From G963664585 sp963664585 (GTDB lineage: Bacteria; Bacillota; Clostridia; Oscillospirales; Ruminococcaceae): a stretch of 64,000 nucleotides of DNA. The stretch lies in assembly GCA_963664585.2 (NCBI GenBank), contig CAXXEO010000019.1:70744-134743 (forward strand), written 5' to 3'. The notes beneath the pieces were generated by a model. It was not told the origin of the DNA, ran no database searches, and saw only the letters and a program-made list of their open reading frames with translations. The position numbers and the translations under genes are program-made. Positions 16,847 to 25,774 of the stretch are shown piece after piece; within the stretch, counting starts at the first letter, position 1; each line of letters starts with the position of its first letter.

Positions 16847-18871
16847 CTAGAAAACAAGGCTGCCGACCTGATATATGATAAAAGAAACGATCCATGCCAC
16901 ACCCGTCTGATAACAGACTGCAAAAAGAGCCCATTTTGCTGAACCCATTTCGCGCCTTATTGCGGCCAACGCAGCGACACAAGGCATGCACAAAAGATTA
17001 AAGGCCATGAAACTGAATGCGGAAACAGCTGAGAAGTTGGCGGCAATAATGGGGGATAGCGCTCCGTTTTCGGCACCGATTTCACCTACACCATAGAGAA
17101 CGCCCATGGTGCCGACTACGGCCTCCTTTGCCATAAAGCCTGTGAGCACCGCGGTCGCGGCCTGCCATGTGCCAAAACCGAGTGGCTTGAGGAACCAGGC
17201 CAGGCCTGTGCCGATAAAGGCCAGAATGGATGTACTTGAGTCGTCTACGATATGAAGTGAAAGGTCGAAGGATTTAAGAAACCAAATCATGACAGTAGCA
17301 GCAAAGATAATGGTAAAAGCTCTTTGAAGAAAGTCTTTTGCTTTATCCCATATGAGAAGGATAACGCTTTTGATGGTTGGCACGCGATAGGCGGGCAGCT
17401 CCATCACAAAGGGGATAGGTTCGCCATGAAGTACTGAGTGGTTCAGTATGAGTCCGGAGATGATTGCCACCAAAACGCCCAGCAGATAGATCCCCATCAT
17501 GGCAAGCGCCTTGTGGCCTTCGAAAAATACGGCAACAAAGAGAGCATAAATGGGCACCTTGGCGCCGCAGGACATGAATGGGGTGAGAATGATAGTAAGC
17601 CGGCGGTCCCTCTCGCTTTCAAGCGTGCGGGTTGCCATGACGGCAGGTACGCTGCACCCGAAACCCATGATCAAGGGAATAAAGGAGCGGCCGGAAAGGC
17701 CAATCTTTCGCAGCAATATATCCATAACAAAGGCGGCTCTTGCCATATATCCGCTGTCTTCCAAAACAGATAGACAAAGAAAAAGAATGAGTATAGTCGG
17801 CATAAAGCCTAAAACGCTTCCGATACCGGTTAGTGCTCCATCAACCACCAAACCATAAACCAGATGTGAAACTCCTAAAGACTCCAGTTGGCTTGCAATA
17901 GCTCCAATGATAGCATCTACAATCAGAGAAAAACCGTCACTCATAAAGGTACCGATCGGGCCAAAAGTAATGTTGAATACAAGCATCATGGCCAGAAGAA
18001 AGATGGGCAACGCCAAAAACTTGTTTGTAACGATCTTGTCAATTTTGTTGGAAAGACTGGGGTCGCCAAAGGCACGCTTGCGATTTACGTTTCGCGCTAC
18101 AATGCCCACCAAAAAGTTGTATCGCGAGTCGGCGAGGGCAGCGTCACCTGACATGCCTGTCCGCTTTTCCATCCTGTCCACAATCTCACTGATAATATGG
18201 TTATCATCCGGAGTAAGCGCCAAAGCCTTCTCTACAAGTTCATCTCTCTCAATCAGCTTGCTGGCGGCATATCTTTGAGGGATATTATTAGCGGTAAGCG
18301 TGTTTTCCATCAGTGATCCGATTGAATGGAGTGCTTCATGCAGGTCACCCGAGCAGAAGTCGTGTACCGGGGGGACGACACCGCTTTTGACAATGCCGAT
18401 CGCCCGGCGGATCAGTTTATCAATGCCCTCATTATTCCTAGCAGAAATCGGTACAATGGGAATGCCGAGATCTCTTTCCAGACCTTCCACGTCAATAGTG
18501 TCGCCAGCGGCCCTGACCTCGTCCATCATATTGAGTGCGATAACCATCGGACGGTTCAACTCGGATAATTGAAGACTCAAATAGAGGTTGCGCTCAATAT
18601 TGGTGGCATCAACAATGTTGATGATTCCGTCGACACCACCGCTTGTAATGAAATTTCTGGAAATAACCTCTTCGGTTGTAAAGGGAGAGAGAGAATAAAT
18701 TCCGGGAAGGTCGACAACAGACACTTCCTTGTTACCCCTTATCACGCCCTCTTTTTTGTCTACCGTTACACCAGGCCAGTTGCCGACATGCTGGTTACTG
18801 CCGGTAAGCTGGTTGAAAAGGGTCGTTTTACCGCTGTTCTGATTGCCTACAAGAGCAAAAACCATGCTCAT
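16847..18871 (-). CDS. feoB: Ferrous iron transport protein B
   Basis: 674 residues from an ATG nine bases after GGAG (a start nine codons upstream lacks a site). The N-terminal G domain shows G1 GNQNSGKT (9-16), the threonine-containing switch I (NWPGVTV), G3 DLPG (54-57) and G4 NMMD (about 118-121). A helical GDI-like spacer follows, then a membrane region with two Gate domains (around GRSFIPLIMGFGCSVPAV and FMAKEAVVGTMGVLYGVG) containing the conserved cysteines. It imports Fe(II) across the cytoplasmic membrane. It is transcribed with feoA upstream and the Cys-rich small protein downstream. Confidence 0.95.
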   Translation of the reverse strand: MSMVFALVGNQNSGKTTLFNQLTGSNQHVGNWPGVTVDKKEGVIRGNKEVSVVDLPGIYSLSPFTTEEVISRNFITSGGVDGIINIVDATNIERNLYLSLQLSELNRPMVIALNMMDEVRAAGDTIDVEGLERDLGIPIVPISARNNEGIDKLIRRAIGIVKSGVVPPVHDFCSGDLHEALHSIGSLMENTLTANNIPQRYAASKLIERDELVEKALALTPDDNHIISEIVDRMEKRTGMSGDAALADSRYNFLVGIVARNVNRKRAFGDPSLSNKIDKIVTNKFLALPIFLLAMMLVFNITFGPIGTFMSDGFSLIVDAIIGAIASQLESLGVSHLVYGLVVDGALTGIGSVLGFMPTILILFLCLSVLEDSGYMARAAFVMDILLRKIGLSGRSFIPLIMGFGCSVPAVMATRTLESERDRRLTIILTPFMSCGAKVPIYALFVAVFFEGHKALAMMGIYLLGVLVAIISGLILNHSVLHGEPIPFVMELPAYRVPTIKSVILLIWDKAKDFLQRAFTIIFAATVMIWFLKSFDLSLHIVDDSSTSILAFIGTGLAWFLKPLGFGTWQAATAVLTGFMAKEAVVGTMGVLYGVGEIGAENGALSPIIAANFSAVSAFSFMAFNLLCMPCVAALAAIRREMGSAKWALFAVCYQTGVAWIVSFIIYQVGSLVF

Positions 18872-18992
18872 ATTTTCACGCTCCAAACTGTTGATCAAAT
18901 GAATGTCACTGTTATCATATTTTGGTCAGTACTTATTAAATAGCTTTGTGGTTTTACGTCTGCTTCACCCGCCGTATCGGGATCATGGTCGT

Positions 18993-19364
18993 TTAAATGG
19001 GGCTTAGTATTAAGATGATTTCATGGGCGTCAGATTTGCGCAGGCTTAGGTCATATCCGCGAAGTGTAATTTCAATAGGATCGCCGAACGGTGCTGTTTT
19101 TCGAAACATAATTCTGGTCCCAGGTGTGATTCCCATATCCAGAAAGCGGCGGCGAAGAGCGCCAAAGCCGCCTACAGTGCTGACTACGCCGGATTGGCCA
19201 GGCATCAGCATATCTAAACTGATTGTCTCATGAAGATGTTTGTCGCCGTGACAGTGACGATGATTATGGCAGTCATGTCTGTGTTCGCCGGCATGGATCA
19301 CAATGTTGTTTTCTCCTGTAGACACTGTGCTTTCCCAATTATCCAGTGTTTTCGTATCGTTCAT
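18993..19364 (-). CDS. feoA: FeoA with histidine-rich N-terminal extension
   Basis: 123 residues; the start follows GGGAGG by six to seven bases. The C-terminal 75 residues form the SH3-like FeoA domain (ISLDMLMPGQSGVVSTVGG, then RRRFLDMGITPGT and DPIEITLRGYDLSLR). The first 45 or so residues are unusual: residues 25-45 hold about nine histidines and two cysteines (HRHDCHNHRHCHGDKHLH), resembling a metal-binding tail. Typical FeoA proteins are about 75-80 residues and lack this. It is first in the feo operon, under a strong promoter with an iron-box-like site. Confidence 0.9.
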   Translation of the reverse strand: MNDTKTLDNWESTVSTGENNIVIHAGEHRHDCHNHRHCHGDKHLHETISLDMLMPGQSGVVSTVGGFGALRRRFLDMGITPGTRIMFRKTAPFGDPIEITLRGYDLSLRKSDAHEIILILSPI

Positions 19365-19439
19365 AAAAAGGCCTCCCATATATTGTTATATAAAACTAAC
19401 ATTTGCGCCAAAAAAATAGAATGAGAACTTCCTCACAAA

Positions 19440-19491
19440 TTAGTTAGCCTGATCTAATAATTAGTATAGTCTAACTTTTTTTATTTGTCAA
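19440..19491 (-). promoter_or_regulatory. feo promoter and DtxR/IdeR-like operator
   Basis: On the minus strand TTGACA (19486-19491), a 17-base spacer and TATACT (19463-19468) form a near-consensus promoter. Immediately downstream, 19440-19457 reads TTAGTTAGCCTGATCTAA, close to the DtxR/IdeR iron-box consensus with one base missing, and 19461-19474 (TTAGTATAGTCTAA) is a second related site over the -10. Iron-dependent repression of feoAB is inferred. Confidence 0.7.
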
Positions 19492-19526
19492 GCGCTTATT
19501 GCTATTTCATATAAGCAGAACTGATT

Positions 19527-19625
19527 TATAGTTGATTAACTTGAAAACAAGCTTGTGATTTCTCCCCCCTCCGAAGGCGGGGGGAGAAAATAATGTTTTA
19601 TATATAGCCAGTTTTTAAGTTAATT
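19527..19625 (-). repeat. Family A element, copy 6, interrupted by IS30
   Basis: An inverse copy TATAGTTGATTAACTT to TTTTTAAGTTAATT, then IS30 copy 2, then the remaining terminal bases AATTGACTATATA from 20681. Two extra bases GC (20679-20680) separate the IS end from the second AATT. Confidence 0.8.
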
Positions 19626-20678
19626 GCTACATTGTCAAGCCAAATGCGACAGTTCGAGCAGAAAGAGCTGGGAAGGTGTATTCCAATAAAGACATTTTCG
19701 GGGTCTGTTGTTTATAAGCAGAAGAGAAGAAGACAGGTTTTGATGAGAAACAGTGGACAGAACAGTACCTTTCGGAAAGAACTCTCTGAGCAAACCGTTA
19801 CCGTACTCATTGCTTCCTCTCTGATGCGGACAATATGGATCAGCGAAATAAAGAGTTAAGCCTAGATCTTTCTGGATTACATCATAACAGGCAAATTCAC
19901 CGCCACGATCTGTTGTTGCTGTTTTGAATGTGCCTTGTGGCAATAAAGTGTGCAGGTGCTTGATTGCAGCTTCCATGGAAGCTGCCGTTCGATCAGGAAT
20001 GGGAACGGCTGTATAGAACCTTGTTTTTCGTTCCACAAAGGTGGCCAAGCAACCACCGGAACCCCTAGAGGAAACCACCGTATCAAGTTCCCAATGCCCA
20101 AATGTTTCTCTGGTATATACCTCTTTCGGTCTCTTGCGGATAGAAGTACCACGAGCATAATGCGCAAGATTTTTACAGCTTCTCTTTTTTCCATTACGGC
20201 GCAGCACATCTGCGGTGAGTCCGTTCAGTCGTCCGGCATAAAGCCAGTTGTATATTGTTTTAAAGCTCAGTTGGCTTGAAGTAACGGTATGTGATATTTG
20301 TTCTGGCGACCAGGTCTCTTTCAGCTTTTCTGCCACAGCTGCGCACAACTCCTCGTTCCATTTCCCTTGAGGTTTGCTGTTGTGCCGTTTCTTCTGGTAA
20401 TCCAGTTGTGCTTCTTCTGCGTTATACGCTCGGGCACCGTAAAAACGTTTCAATTCTCTAGCGATACTGCTGTGGTGACATCCCAGACGTGATGCGATTT
20501 TCCGGGTCGTATATCCGATTTGACGGAGTTCCTCTATCTTTCCTCGTTCGAATGTTGTAAAATGGTGGTGGCTCATGGCTGCCTCCTTGTGTGAATGTTG
20601 TTGTTGCAAACTCTATTCTACACGTTTTGGCCGCCTTGGGCTATCTTTTTTCTGTCGCATTTCATTTTACAATGTAGC
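19626..20678 (-). mobile_element. IS30-family insertion sequence, copy 2
   Basis: 1053 bp, nearly identical to copy 1 and in the same orientation, with ends GCTACATTGT and ACAATGTAGC. It is inserted in the terminal repeat of a family A element. AATT is found left, and GC plus AATT right. Confidence 0.93.
19635..20576 (-). CDS. IS30-family transposase, copy 2
   Basis: 313 residues, intact, same start logic and DDE triad (D165, D223, E257) as copy 1. It differs from copy 1 by K in VIQKDLGL and Y in CLYWNT. The near-identity implies recent transposition. Confidence 0.93.
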   Translation of the reverse strand: MSHHHFTTFERGKIEELRQIGYTTRKIASRLGCHHSSIARELKRFYGARAYNAEEAQLDYQKKRHNSKPQGKWNEELCAAVAEKLKETWSPEQISHTVTSSQLSFKTIYNWLYAGRLNGLTADVLRRNGKKRSCKNLAHYARGTSIRKRPKEVYTRETFGHWELDTVVSSRGSGGCLATFVERKTRFYTAVPIPDRTAASMEAAIKHLHTLLPQGTFKTATTDRGGEFACYDVIQKDLGLTLYFADPYCPHQRGSNEYGNGLLREFFPKGTVLSTVSHQNLSSSLLLINNRPRKCLYWNTPSQLFLLELSHLA

Positions 20679-20760
20679 GCAATTGACTATATATGCATGC
20701 CCGTCCTATGCTCGTGTGAAGAAAGTTCAAAACTCTCTTTTTATTTGCTCCATCACATTT

Positions 20761-21258
20761 TTAGAAAACCCGCACACCCTCAATATGAAGGCAGCGTTTC
20801 TTTTCATATGTATAGCTATCCAATGCTCGGTTATCCCAGTCATAGGTATGTGTTGCCACCAAGATGCCATCAGAATCATTAGGATTTTCCGCCGCTACCA
20901 CCACTAGACTGTGCCCAAATACTTTTCCATCAAAGGAGAGCTGGACAAGATCACCCGGCAGAAGCTTTGAGCATTCGGTAACGGTGGCAAAAGGACCTGC
21001 ATCTCTGTTGCCAATTAGAAATTTGTATAAGAATTCCACACCTGTCCAAGAAGGTGCGCGGCGGCTTGCACTTATATAATACCATCCGGTATCCGGTTTA
21101 TAATTCATCACCCCTGCCCCGGCATAGATGCACTGTGAAGTAAAGTTGGTACAGTCGCCACCCATAGTGGTGAAATCCAAATATCTGTGATTTCGTCCGT
21201 ATGCCCATTGATGGGCGTATTCTACCGCTTTGGCGCGGTTATATTCTTTAATATACAT
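20761..21258 (-). CDS. Amidase-domain (NlpC/P60-like, Amidase_6 type) protein
   Basis: 165 residues from an ATG seven bases after GGAGG; a longer reading exists but has no better site. The sequence YNRAKAVEYAHQWAYGRN near the N-terminus, GGDCTNFTSQCIYAGAG with a candidate catalytic cysteine near residue 41, and GHSLVVVA with a histidine are the pattern of the Amidase_6 group of papain-like cell-wall or peptide amidases. No signal peptide or membrane segment is visible, so it would be cytoplasmic or released by another route. It starts 83 bases from the IS30 copy 2 end on the opposite side of its transcription, and the gene is complete. The substrate is unknown. Confidence 0.7.
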   Translation of the reverse strand: MYIKEYNRAKAVEYAHQWAYGRNHRYLDFTTMGGDCTNFTSQCIYAGAGVMNYKPDTGWYYISASRRAPSWTGVEFLYKFLIGNRDAGPFATVTECSKLLPGDLVQLSFDGKVFGHSLVVVAAENPNDSDGILVATHTYDWDNRALDSYTYEKKRCLHIEGVRVF

Positions 21259-21568
21259 TGGCATGCCTCCGTTTCCCTCCAATTGTATTAGGTTATCCAA
21301 GAATCCCTCGCCCAAACACATTGCAAAAGAAAGGATATATTTCTTGAGACCTTGATGTGACAAAATTTACTATATATACTAGCGTATCTTATATAAGTAT
21401 ACTGCTTTGAATTTAAGAATAGTATTTTTGCCTCTAAATGGATAAATAATTTATTTTGCTAAATACAATATTATGCCGAACTTCTTTACCTGACTCTGTG
21501 GCGGGCAAAGTGAATATGTCTTTTTCTATCTATAAAAAAACACTAATATTGACAATAGTGAGGGCTCT
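21259..21568. other. Divergent intergenic stretch
   Basis: AT-rich spacer between the minus-strand amidase-like gene and the plus-strand cyclase gene. It presumably holds both promoters; no repeat or convincing operator was identified. Confidence 0.4.
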
Positions 21569-22747
21569 GTGATGATCTTTGATACATTAAAGCTGATGGG
21601 ATCCATAAGCGCTGAATGCTTTAGAGCAAGTTCTTGCGATACTAAGACCTGGGAACAGAAGGATAGGGAGTTGCTGGAGGATGAGATTGCGTATCATAAT
21701 GTGAAACGGCTTGTACCACTGCTTCTTGGTATATCCGCTGTTGAAATTAATAACCTTTTATTCACCCGTCCTCAACCAGAATATTTCTATAACTATAGCT
21801 TATTGTTGATGATGGCAATAACCTATATATTTGTGGTAAAGAGGTTGCTTTTCGTAGATAAGCCGAGTAGTAAAAGTATGCGCGCCATATATAAAAGCTT
21901 TTGGATACTGTATTCCATTGCTACCCTTGGCTTTTCAGTGCAGGATCTTTTTATAAGAGCCTCGCTCAACAACTATATTATGCTAATATTTCTCGCGGCG
22001 ACCCTGCCTATCCTAAACATATCCGAAATGTCATTTCTCGTCATCACTCATACGTCGGCGCTCGTCGTGGTAATTGTCAAATATGGTTTGCCAGGCTATC
22101 ATATTCAACAGATGATCTTATTTTGCTGTTGCACTGTGCTTGTTTCACAGTTTTTACGCAATATATTTTGCCATTCGTTTATAGTTAAAAAACAAATGGA
22201 GCGTTTAAATGAAAAGCTGGAAACACTTTCTGAGACAGATGCCCTTACAGAACTGCTTAACCGCCGCGGGTTAAATAAGCGAATAGAGATTATATGGCCC
22301 CAGTGTGTCAGAAACAGAGAATATATATCGGTTATCATGGCCGATGTGGACCTTTTTAAAATGTACAATGATCGTTTTGGTCACGAAATGGGGGATAGGT
22401 GCCTGAAAAAAATAGCAGACTGCATGAAACAAAACGTGAAGCGGGCAACAGATATCATTGTCCGTTATGGCGGCGAGGAATTTATGATTATTACTCTTGA
22501 CCAAAATGAAAAAGATGCTCTCATTCTTGCCGAGAAGGTGAGGGCTGCCATTGAGAACATGAGGATTAAATCTGGCAGTGACACCGTATCTGAGTATGTA
22601 ACGGTCAGCTTGGGTGTAGCGACGCTGATGACCGAGCCGGGAGACAACTTCGCTCCGCTTTATATTGAGGCAGACAAAGCGCTATATCAAGCAAAGGCAA
22701 ACGGAGGAAACTGTGTGGTATTGGGTGAAAAAGTCTTAATGAATTAA
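21569..22747 (+). CDS. Membrane-anchored diguanylate cyclase (GGDEF)
   Basis: 392 residues. The N-terminal 200 contain five to six hydrophobic segments (from about residue 47 to 195), a membrane sensor module without a recognised ligand domain. The C-terminal GGDEF domain (about 220-390) has DALTELLNRRG, the metal-binding MADVDLFKMYND, and the active-site GGEEF at 301-305. An RxxD inhibitory site (R292-D295) sits exactly five residues before it, so product inhibition is expected. It makes c-di-GMP from GTP. The nearby pilus-like operon is a plausible output of c-di-GMP signalling, which is inference. The start follows GAGGG at seven bases. Confidence 0.88.
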   Translation: MMIFDTLKLMGSISAECFRASSCDTKTWEQKDRELLEDEIAYHNVKRLVPLLLGISAVEINNLLFTRPQPEYFYNYSLLLMMAITYIFVVKRLLFVDKPSSKSMRAIYKSFWILYSIATLGFSVQDLFIRASLNNYIMLIFLAATLPILNISEMSFLVITHTSALVVVIVKYGLPGYHIQQMILFCCCTVLVSQFLRNIFCHSFIVKKQMERLNEKLETLSETDALTELLNRRGLNKRIEIIWPQCVRNREYISVIMADVDLFKMYNDRFGHEMGDRCLKKIADCMKQNVKRATDIIVRYGGEEFMIITLDQNEKDALILAEKVRAAIENMRIKSGSDTVSEYVTVSLGVATLMTEPGDNFAPLYIEADKALYQAKANGGNCVVLGEKVLMN

Positions 22748-22880
22748 TATGGAAAAGCATTTTCTCGCGAGATAAGTTGCTAAGGAGATCATAATCCTGC
22801 CTTTGCTTACTCCCGTGGTGTAAACAAAGGCAATAGTGATTTTAAATATAATCTTGTATCATATACACACCCATTCAATC

Positions 22881-23011
22881 GTACAATGCAACATCTTAGC
22901 TTGTATAGTTGATTAATTTGAAAACAGGCTTGTGATTTCTTCCCCCGCCATCGGCGGGGTAATATACAAGAACATTTAACCTGTTGCAATGAAAGATCTA
23001 GATTTTACTAA
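22881..23011. repeat. Chimeric family B / family A element
   Basis: The left part (GTACAATGCAACATCTTAGC) is family B. From TATAGTTGATTAATTTG through TTCTTCCCCCGCC it is an inverse family A half. From CGGCGGGG onward (AATATACAAGAACATTTAAC) it is family B again. The switch points are the shared TATA and the GC-rich hairpin, so this is a recombined or nested-then-deleted element. Confidence 0.7.
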
Positions 23012-23030
23012 GCATTAGTTGCCGGATAAT

Positions 23031-23070
23031 AAAAAAGCTGCCATATCCTGTCGGAAGGCAGTTTTTGTTT
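23031..23070. terminator. Terminator between converging genes
   Basis: AAAAAAGCTGCC pairs with GGCAGTTTTTG, with T-runs on the plus strand and A-runs upstream, so it can act for the cyclase gene and, in reverse, for the pilT operon. Confidence 0.65.
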
Positions 23071-23132
23071 TTAGTTTTGGTCTGTGGGGTTTAATGGGAA
23101 TAGAAGTCTTGCGTTATATTTGCCAGCAGACA

Positions 23133-24200
23133 TCAGATACCGTCAGCTAGTTTTTTTGCCATCAAATCCGGGTCGGGGCTGTTGATGATAGCATCATTTT
23201 TAGAAATCAGCCCCTTCTTATACAAGATCAGTAGGCTGGCACTCATTGAAATCATTCCTTCGTTCGGGGATGAGAAGATGACTGAGTCAATTTGGTGAAT
23301 CTTTGACTCGCGTATCATGTTTCGGATGGCTGGATTGGTTTGCATGATTTCGAAGGCCGGAACTATCCGTGAGTCCAGGGTAGGTATCAACTGCTGCGAG
23401 ATAACTGCCTGAAGGACCATGGAAAGCTGAATTCTGATCTGCTGTTGCTGATTGGGGGGGAATACGTCGATAATGCGGTCAATGGTGTTTGCCGCACCAA
23501 TGGTATGCAGAGTGGAGAAAATCAAATGGCCGGTTTCTGCCGCTGTCATAGCGATATTGATCGTTTCATAATCTCTCAGTTCGCCGAGAAGGATAACATT
23601 GGGTGATTGGCGCAGCGCAGCGCGAAGAGCCTGTACATAGCTTTGTGAGTCCGAGGGAATCTCTCGCTGGCTGACGATACTTTTATTGTGCTTATGTAGG
23701 TACTCAATAGGATCCTCAAGGGTAATGATGTGTCCGCTGCGACTCTTGTTGATAGCATCGATCATGCAGGCAAGTGTAGTCGTTTTTCCGCTTCCAGCCG
23801 GTCCTGTTACCAAGACAAGTCCCTTTGTCTTGGTGGCAATATTTACAACGGCAGGTGGTATGCACAGAGACTCTGGGTTGGGGAGATCAAAATTGACCAC
23901 ACGGATGACGGCGGCCAAAGAGCCCCTTTGCTTATATGCGCTGACTCTGAAGCGTGAGATCCCCGTAATAGAAAATGAAAAATCATCATCCCCTGAGGTT
24001 TGTAAAATATTTAATTTACGCTCACCTGAAATATTATAAATCCCCATGAGGATTTCTTCAGTCTGTGAAGGAGAAAGTGGCGTGTCATTCACATTTACCA
24101 TATGACCGTCAATCTTATAACAAAGGGGAAGGCCAGCGACAACGAATATATCCGAAGCCTTGTTGTCGACTGCCTTTTTAAAAAGATCTAGCACATCCAC
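23133..24200 (-). CDS. pilT: PilT-like twitching/retraction ATPase
   Basis: 355 residues of the secretion ATPase family. The N-terminal PAS-like domain is followed by Walker A GPAGSGKT (133-140), an Asp box LEDPIEYLH (161-169), Walker B-like ILLGELRD (203-210), a His box HLIFSTLHT (225-232) and NPAIRNMIRESK at 289-300. That last matches the AIRNLIRE motif that marks PilT retraction ATPases rather than PilB extension ATPases. It is last of a seven-gene minus-strand operon encoding pilin-like and PilC-like proteins; no PilB, PilD or PilM is present. It powers retraction or disassembly of a pilus-like fibre, or here may be the sole motor. Confidence 0.9.
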   Translation of the reverse strand: MDVLDLFKKAVDNKASDIFVVAGLPLCYKIDGHMVNVNDTPLSPSQTEEILMGIYNISGERKLNILQTSGDDDFSFSITGISRFRVSAYKQRGSLAAVIRVVNFDLPNPESLCIPPAVVNIATKTKGLVLVTGPAGSGKTTTLACMIDAINKSRSGHIITLEDPIEYLHKHNKSIVSQREIPSDSQSYVQALRAALRQSPNVILLGELRDYETINIAMTAAETGHLIFSTLHTIGAANTIDRIIDVFPPNQQQQIRIQLSMVLQAVISQQLIPTLDSRIVPAFEIMQTNPAIRNMIRESKIHQIDSVIFSSPNEGMISMSASLLILYKKGLISKNDAIINSPDPDLMAKKLADGI

Positions 24201-24226
24201 AGCCTATACTCCTCTATACTGGAGCG

Positions 24227-24739
24227 TTATTTACCGCTCCAAACATTTAATTTTTCTTTTATGGGTAACCATTCCTCTGTATTTACCAGCTGCCACTCAA
24301 TTATCTGATAGCGTTTTTTTTGATCGGCGTTAACAAAGCTTGGGATTAGTGCGATTGAAAGCGCCTGCCGATCGTTTACTGTAACGGAATAACGGAGCAC
24401 TAACTGCACCGAGCTGTTTAAATCTGTTTTTTTCTCAACTTTTATCCAATTTATCATAGTGGGTAGTGACTGGCACTGGGTAAGATAATTCGTCTCACTG
24501 TCTGCGCTATCCATCATAATGTTAAGTTTCGAATCAATCTCGGCCAACTTTTCCTGTGCGGAGATATCAGCGTTATAATAATCGGAAAGTGACTTAGCTG
24601 TGCGCTTCGTAAGACTATAGTCGGCATTAGCTGATAAGATCGAAAGGGCGGCAAAAACGATGAGACAGACCAATACAAAAATCATCAACATCGACACCGC
24701 TCCAACGCCTATACCGGTAACGATCCGTCTATTCTTCAT
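24227..24739 (-). CDS. Pilus-operon membrane protein with one N-terminal helix
   Basis: 170 residues from an ATG preceded by AAAGG at about nine bases. A short basic N-terminus (MKNRRIVTGIG) leads to a strong hydrophobic helix (about 13-37), then KRTAKSLSDYYNADISAQEKLAEIDSKL, which looks helical. The beta-rich C-terminus contains the segment TDLNSSVQLVLRYSVTVND. The layout is pilin-like, but the leader lacks a classic prepilin peptidase site. It lies between another pilin-like gene and pilT. No finer function is claimed. Confidence 0.6.
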   Translation of the reverse strand: MKNRRIVTGIGVGAVSMLMIFVLVCLIVFAALSILSANADYSLTKRTAKSLSDYYNADISAQEKLAEIDSKLNIMMDSADSETNYLTQCQSLPTMINWIKVEKKTDLNSSVQLVLRYSVTVNDRQALSIALIPSFVNADQKKRYQIIEWQLVNTEEWLPIKEKLNVWSGK

Positions 24740-24809
24740 ATGTTCTACCTTTCTGTTGAATCTGTTTGAAAAGAAAACAAATTTCAATATGATGAGTAAT
24801 GATACAAAC

Positions 24810-25256
24810 TCAGCTAAAATCAGGCAGGTATTTTTTGACTTTCAAATCATATATATTTTCTCTATTTGCGCCATCTGCCTTTGTCACCGCAATAGCGCAG
24901 ATGAGAAAGCTTTTTTGTTCCCTGTCTAAATGGATACTCAACTTATAGATGTAACTGTCCGGGTTTGTGATATTCCACTCGCTGTTGTAATATATTGCCG
25001 GTTGGCCATCGGCGTCCGGTCTTGTACCCAAGAGACGTTCTAAAGCGTCTGTTGAGCCGTCAGTTGCTTTTATGCACTCCGCTGCGTTTTGGACCTGAAT
25101 GAGAGCCATACTAAGCTCTTCACTCTGTACACTTTGCATGTGGGCATAAACAAAAAGCCTGGCGCAGATGGCACTGCTCAAGGAAAAAAAGAGAATGACC
25201 AATACCATCTCAAGTAAAAACATATTTGATTTAGATCGTATATTATTGGTGCGCAC
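24810..25256 (-). CDS. Type IV pilin-like minor protein
   Basis: 148 residues if translation begins at the GTG eight bases after GGAGG; an ATG nine codons upstream overlaps the previous gene. A short basic leader (VRTNNIRSKSNMFLLEMVL) places a glutamate about six residues into the hydrophobic helix, as in class III prepilin signal sequences. The body shows QNAAECIKATDGSTDALERLLG and a PDADGQPAIYYNSEW region typical of minor pseudopilins. It is third from the end of the operon. Confidence 0.6.
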   Translation of the reverse strand: MRTNNIRSKSNMFLLEMVLVILFFSLSSAICARLFVYAHMQSVQSEELSMALIQVQNAAECIKATDGSTDALERLLGTRPDADGQPAIYYNSEWNITNPDSYIYKLSIHLDREQKSFLICAIAVTKADGANRENIYDLKVKKYLPDFS

Positions 25257-25276
25257 AACCGTTACCTCCGTAAAAG

Positions 25277-25759
25277 TTAGCAATGCGGGCTGAAAAACAG
25301 CTGTGTGCTTCGCCCATATCCATCAAGATAGGAGAAAACAAAAAGGTTGTTATCTGCCATTTTTATATCAAAGCCTGTAATCTCCAAGATAGTCTGTCCG
25401 ATGGCAGGATTTACTGGATCACCTTTGCCCACAAATATCTCCTTCAGCTTGCCATCGTGGTGAAATATCCACGTCTGATAGGCCGAGCCGTTTAAAGTTT
25501 GTTCCAGCACCAGCGCCTGTTTGCCGCTAAGCTCTTCAGTATAAATTGCATTTAGTATATCCATCTGTCTCAGCTTTGTACCAACATATGAAGTGGATAT
25601 CCTCTTTGTAGAATTCATATCCATGCGACGTGTGATGCCTTTATAAATATTTGCGCCCATTATGATGATGCTCAGCATAGAAATTACAAAGACACAGAAA
25701 AGAGCTATGGCGAACATGACGTCCACAACATGCCCCTTAACCTTCGAGGCAAAATTCAT
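25277..25759 (-). CDS. Type IV pilus operon membrane protein (DUF4860-like)
   Basis: 160 residues. N-terminal KVKGHVVDVMFAIALFCVFVISMLSIIIMG gives one membrane helix after a short basic segment, followed by a TYVGTKLRQMD-like helix and a beta-rich C-terminus. I recall this pattern from DUF4860 proteins in clostridial pilin clusters. The gene overlaps the next gene by a few bases if the upstream start of that gene is used, indicating co-translation. It is likely a minor pilin or assembly partner. Confidence 0.6.
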   Translation of the reverse strand: MNFASKVKGHVVDVMFAIALFCVFVISMLSIIIMGANIYKGITRRMDMNSTKRISTSYVGTKLRQMDILNAIYTEELSGKQALVLEQTLNGSAYQTWIFHHDGKLKEIFVGKGDPVNPAIGQTILEITGFDIKMADNNLFVFSYLDGYGRSTQLFFSPHC

Positions 25760-25774
25760 TTTTACACCTGCTAT

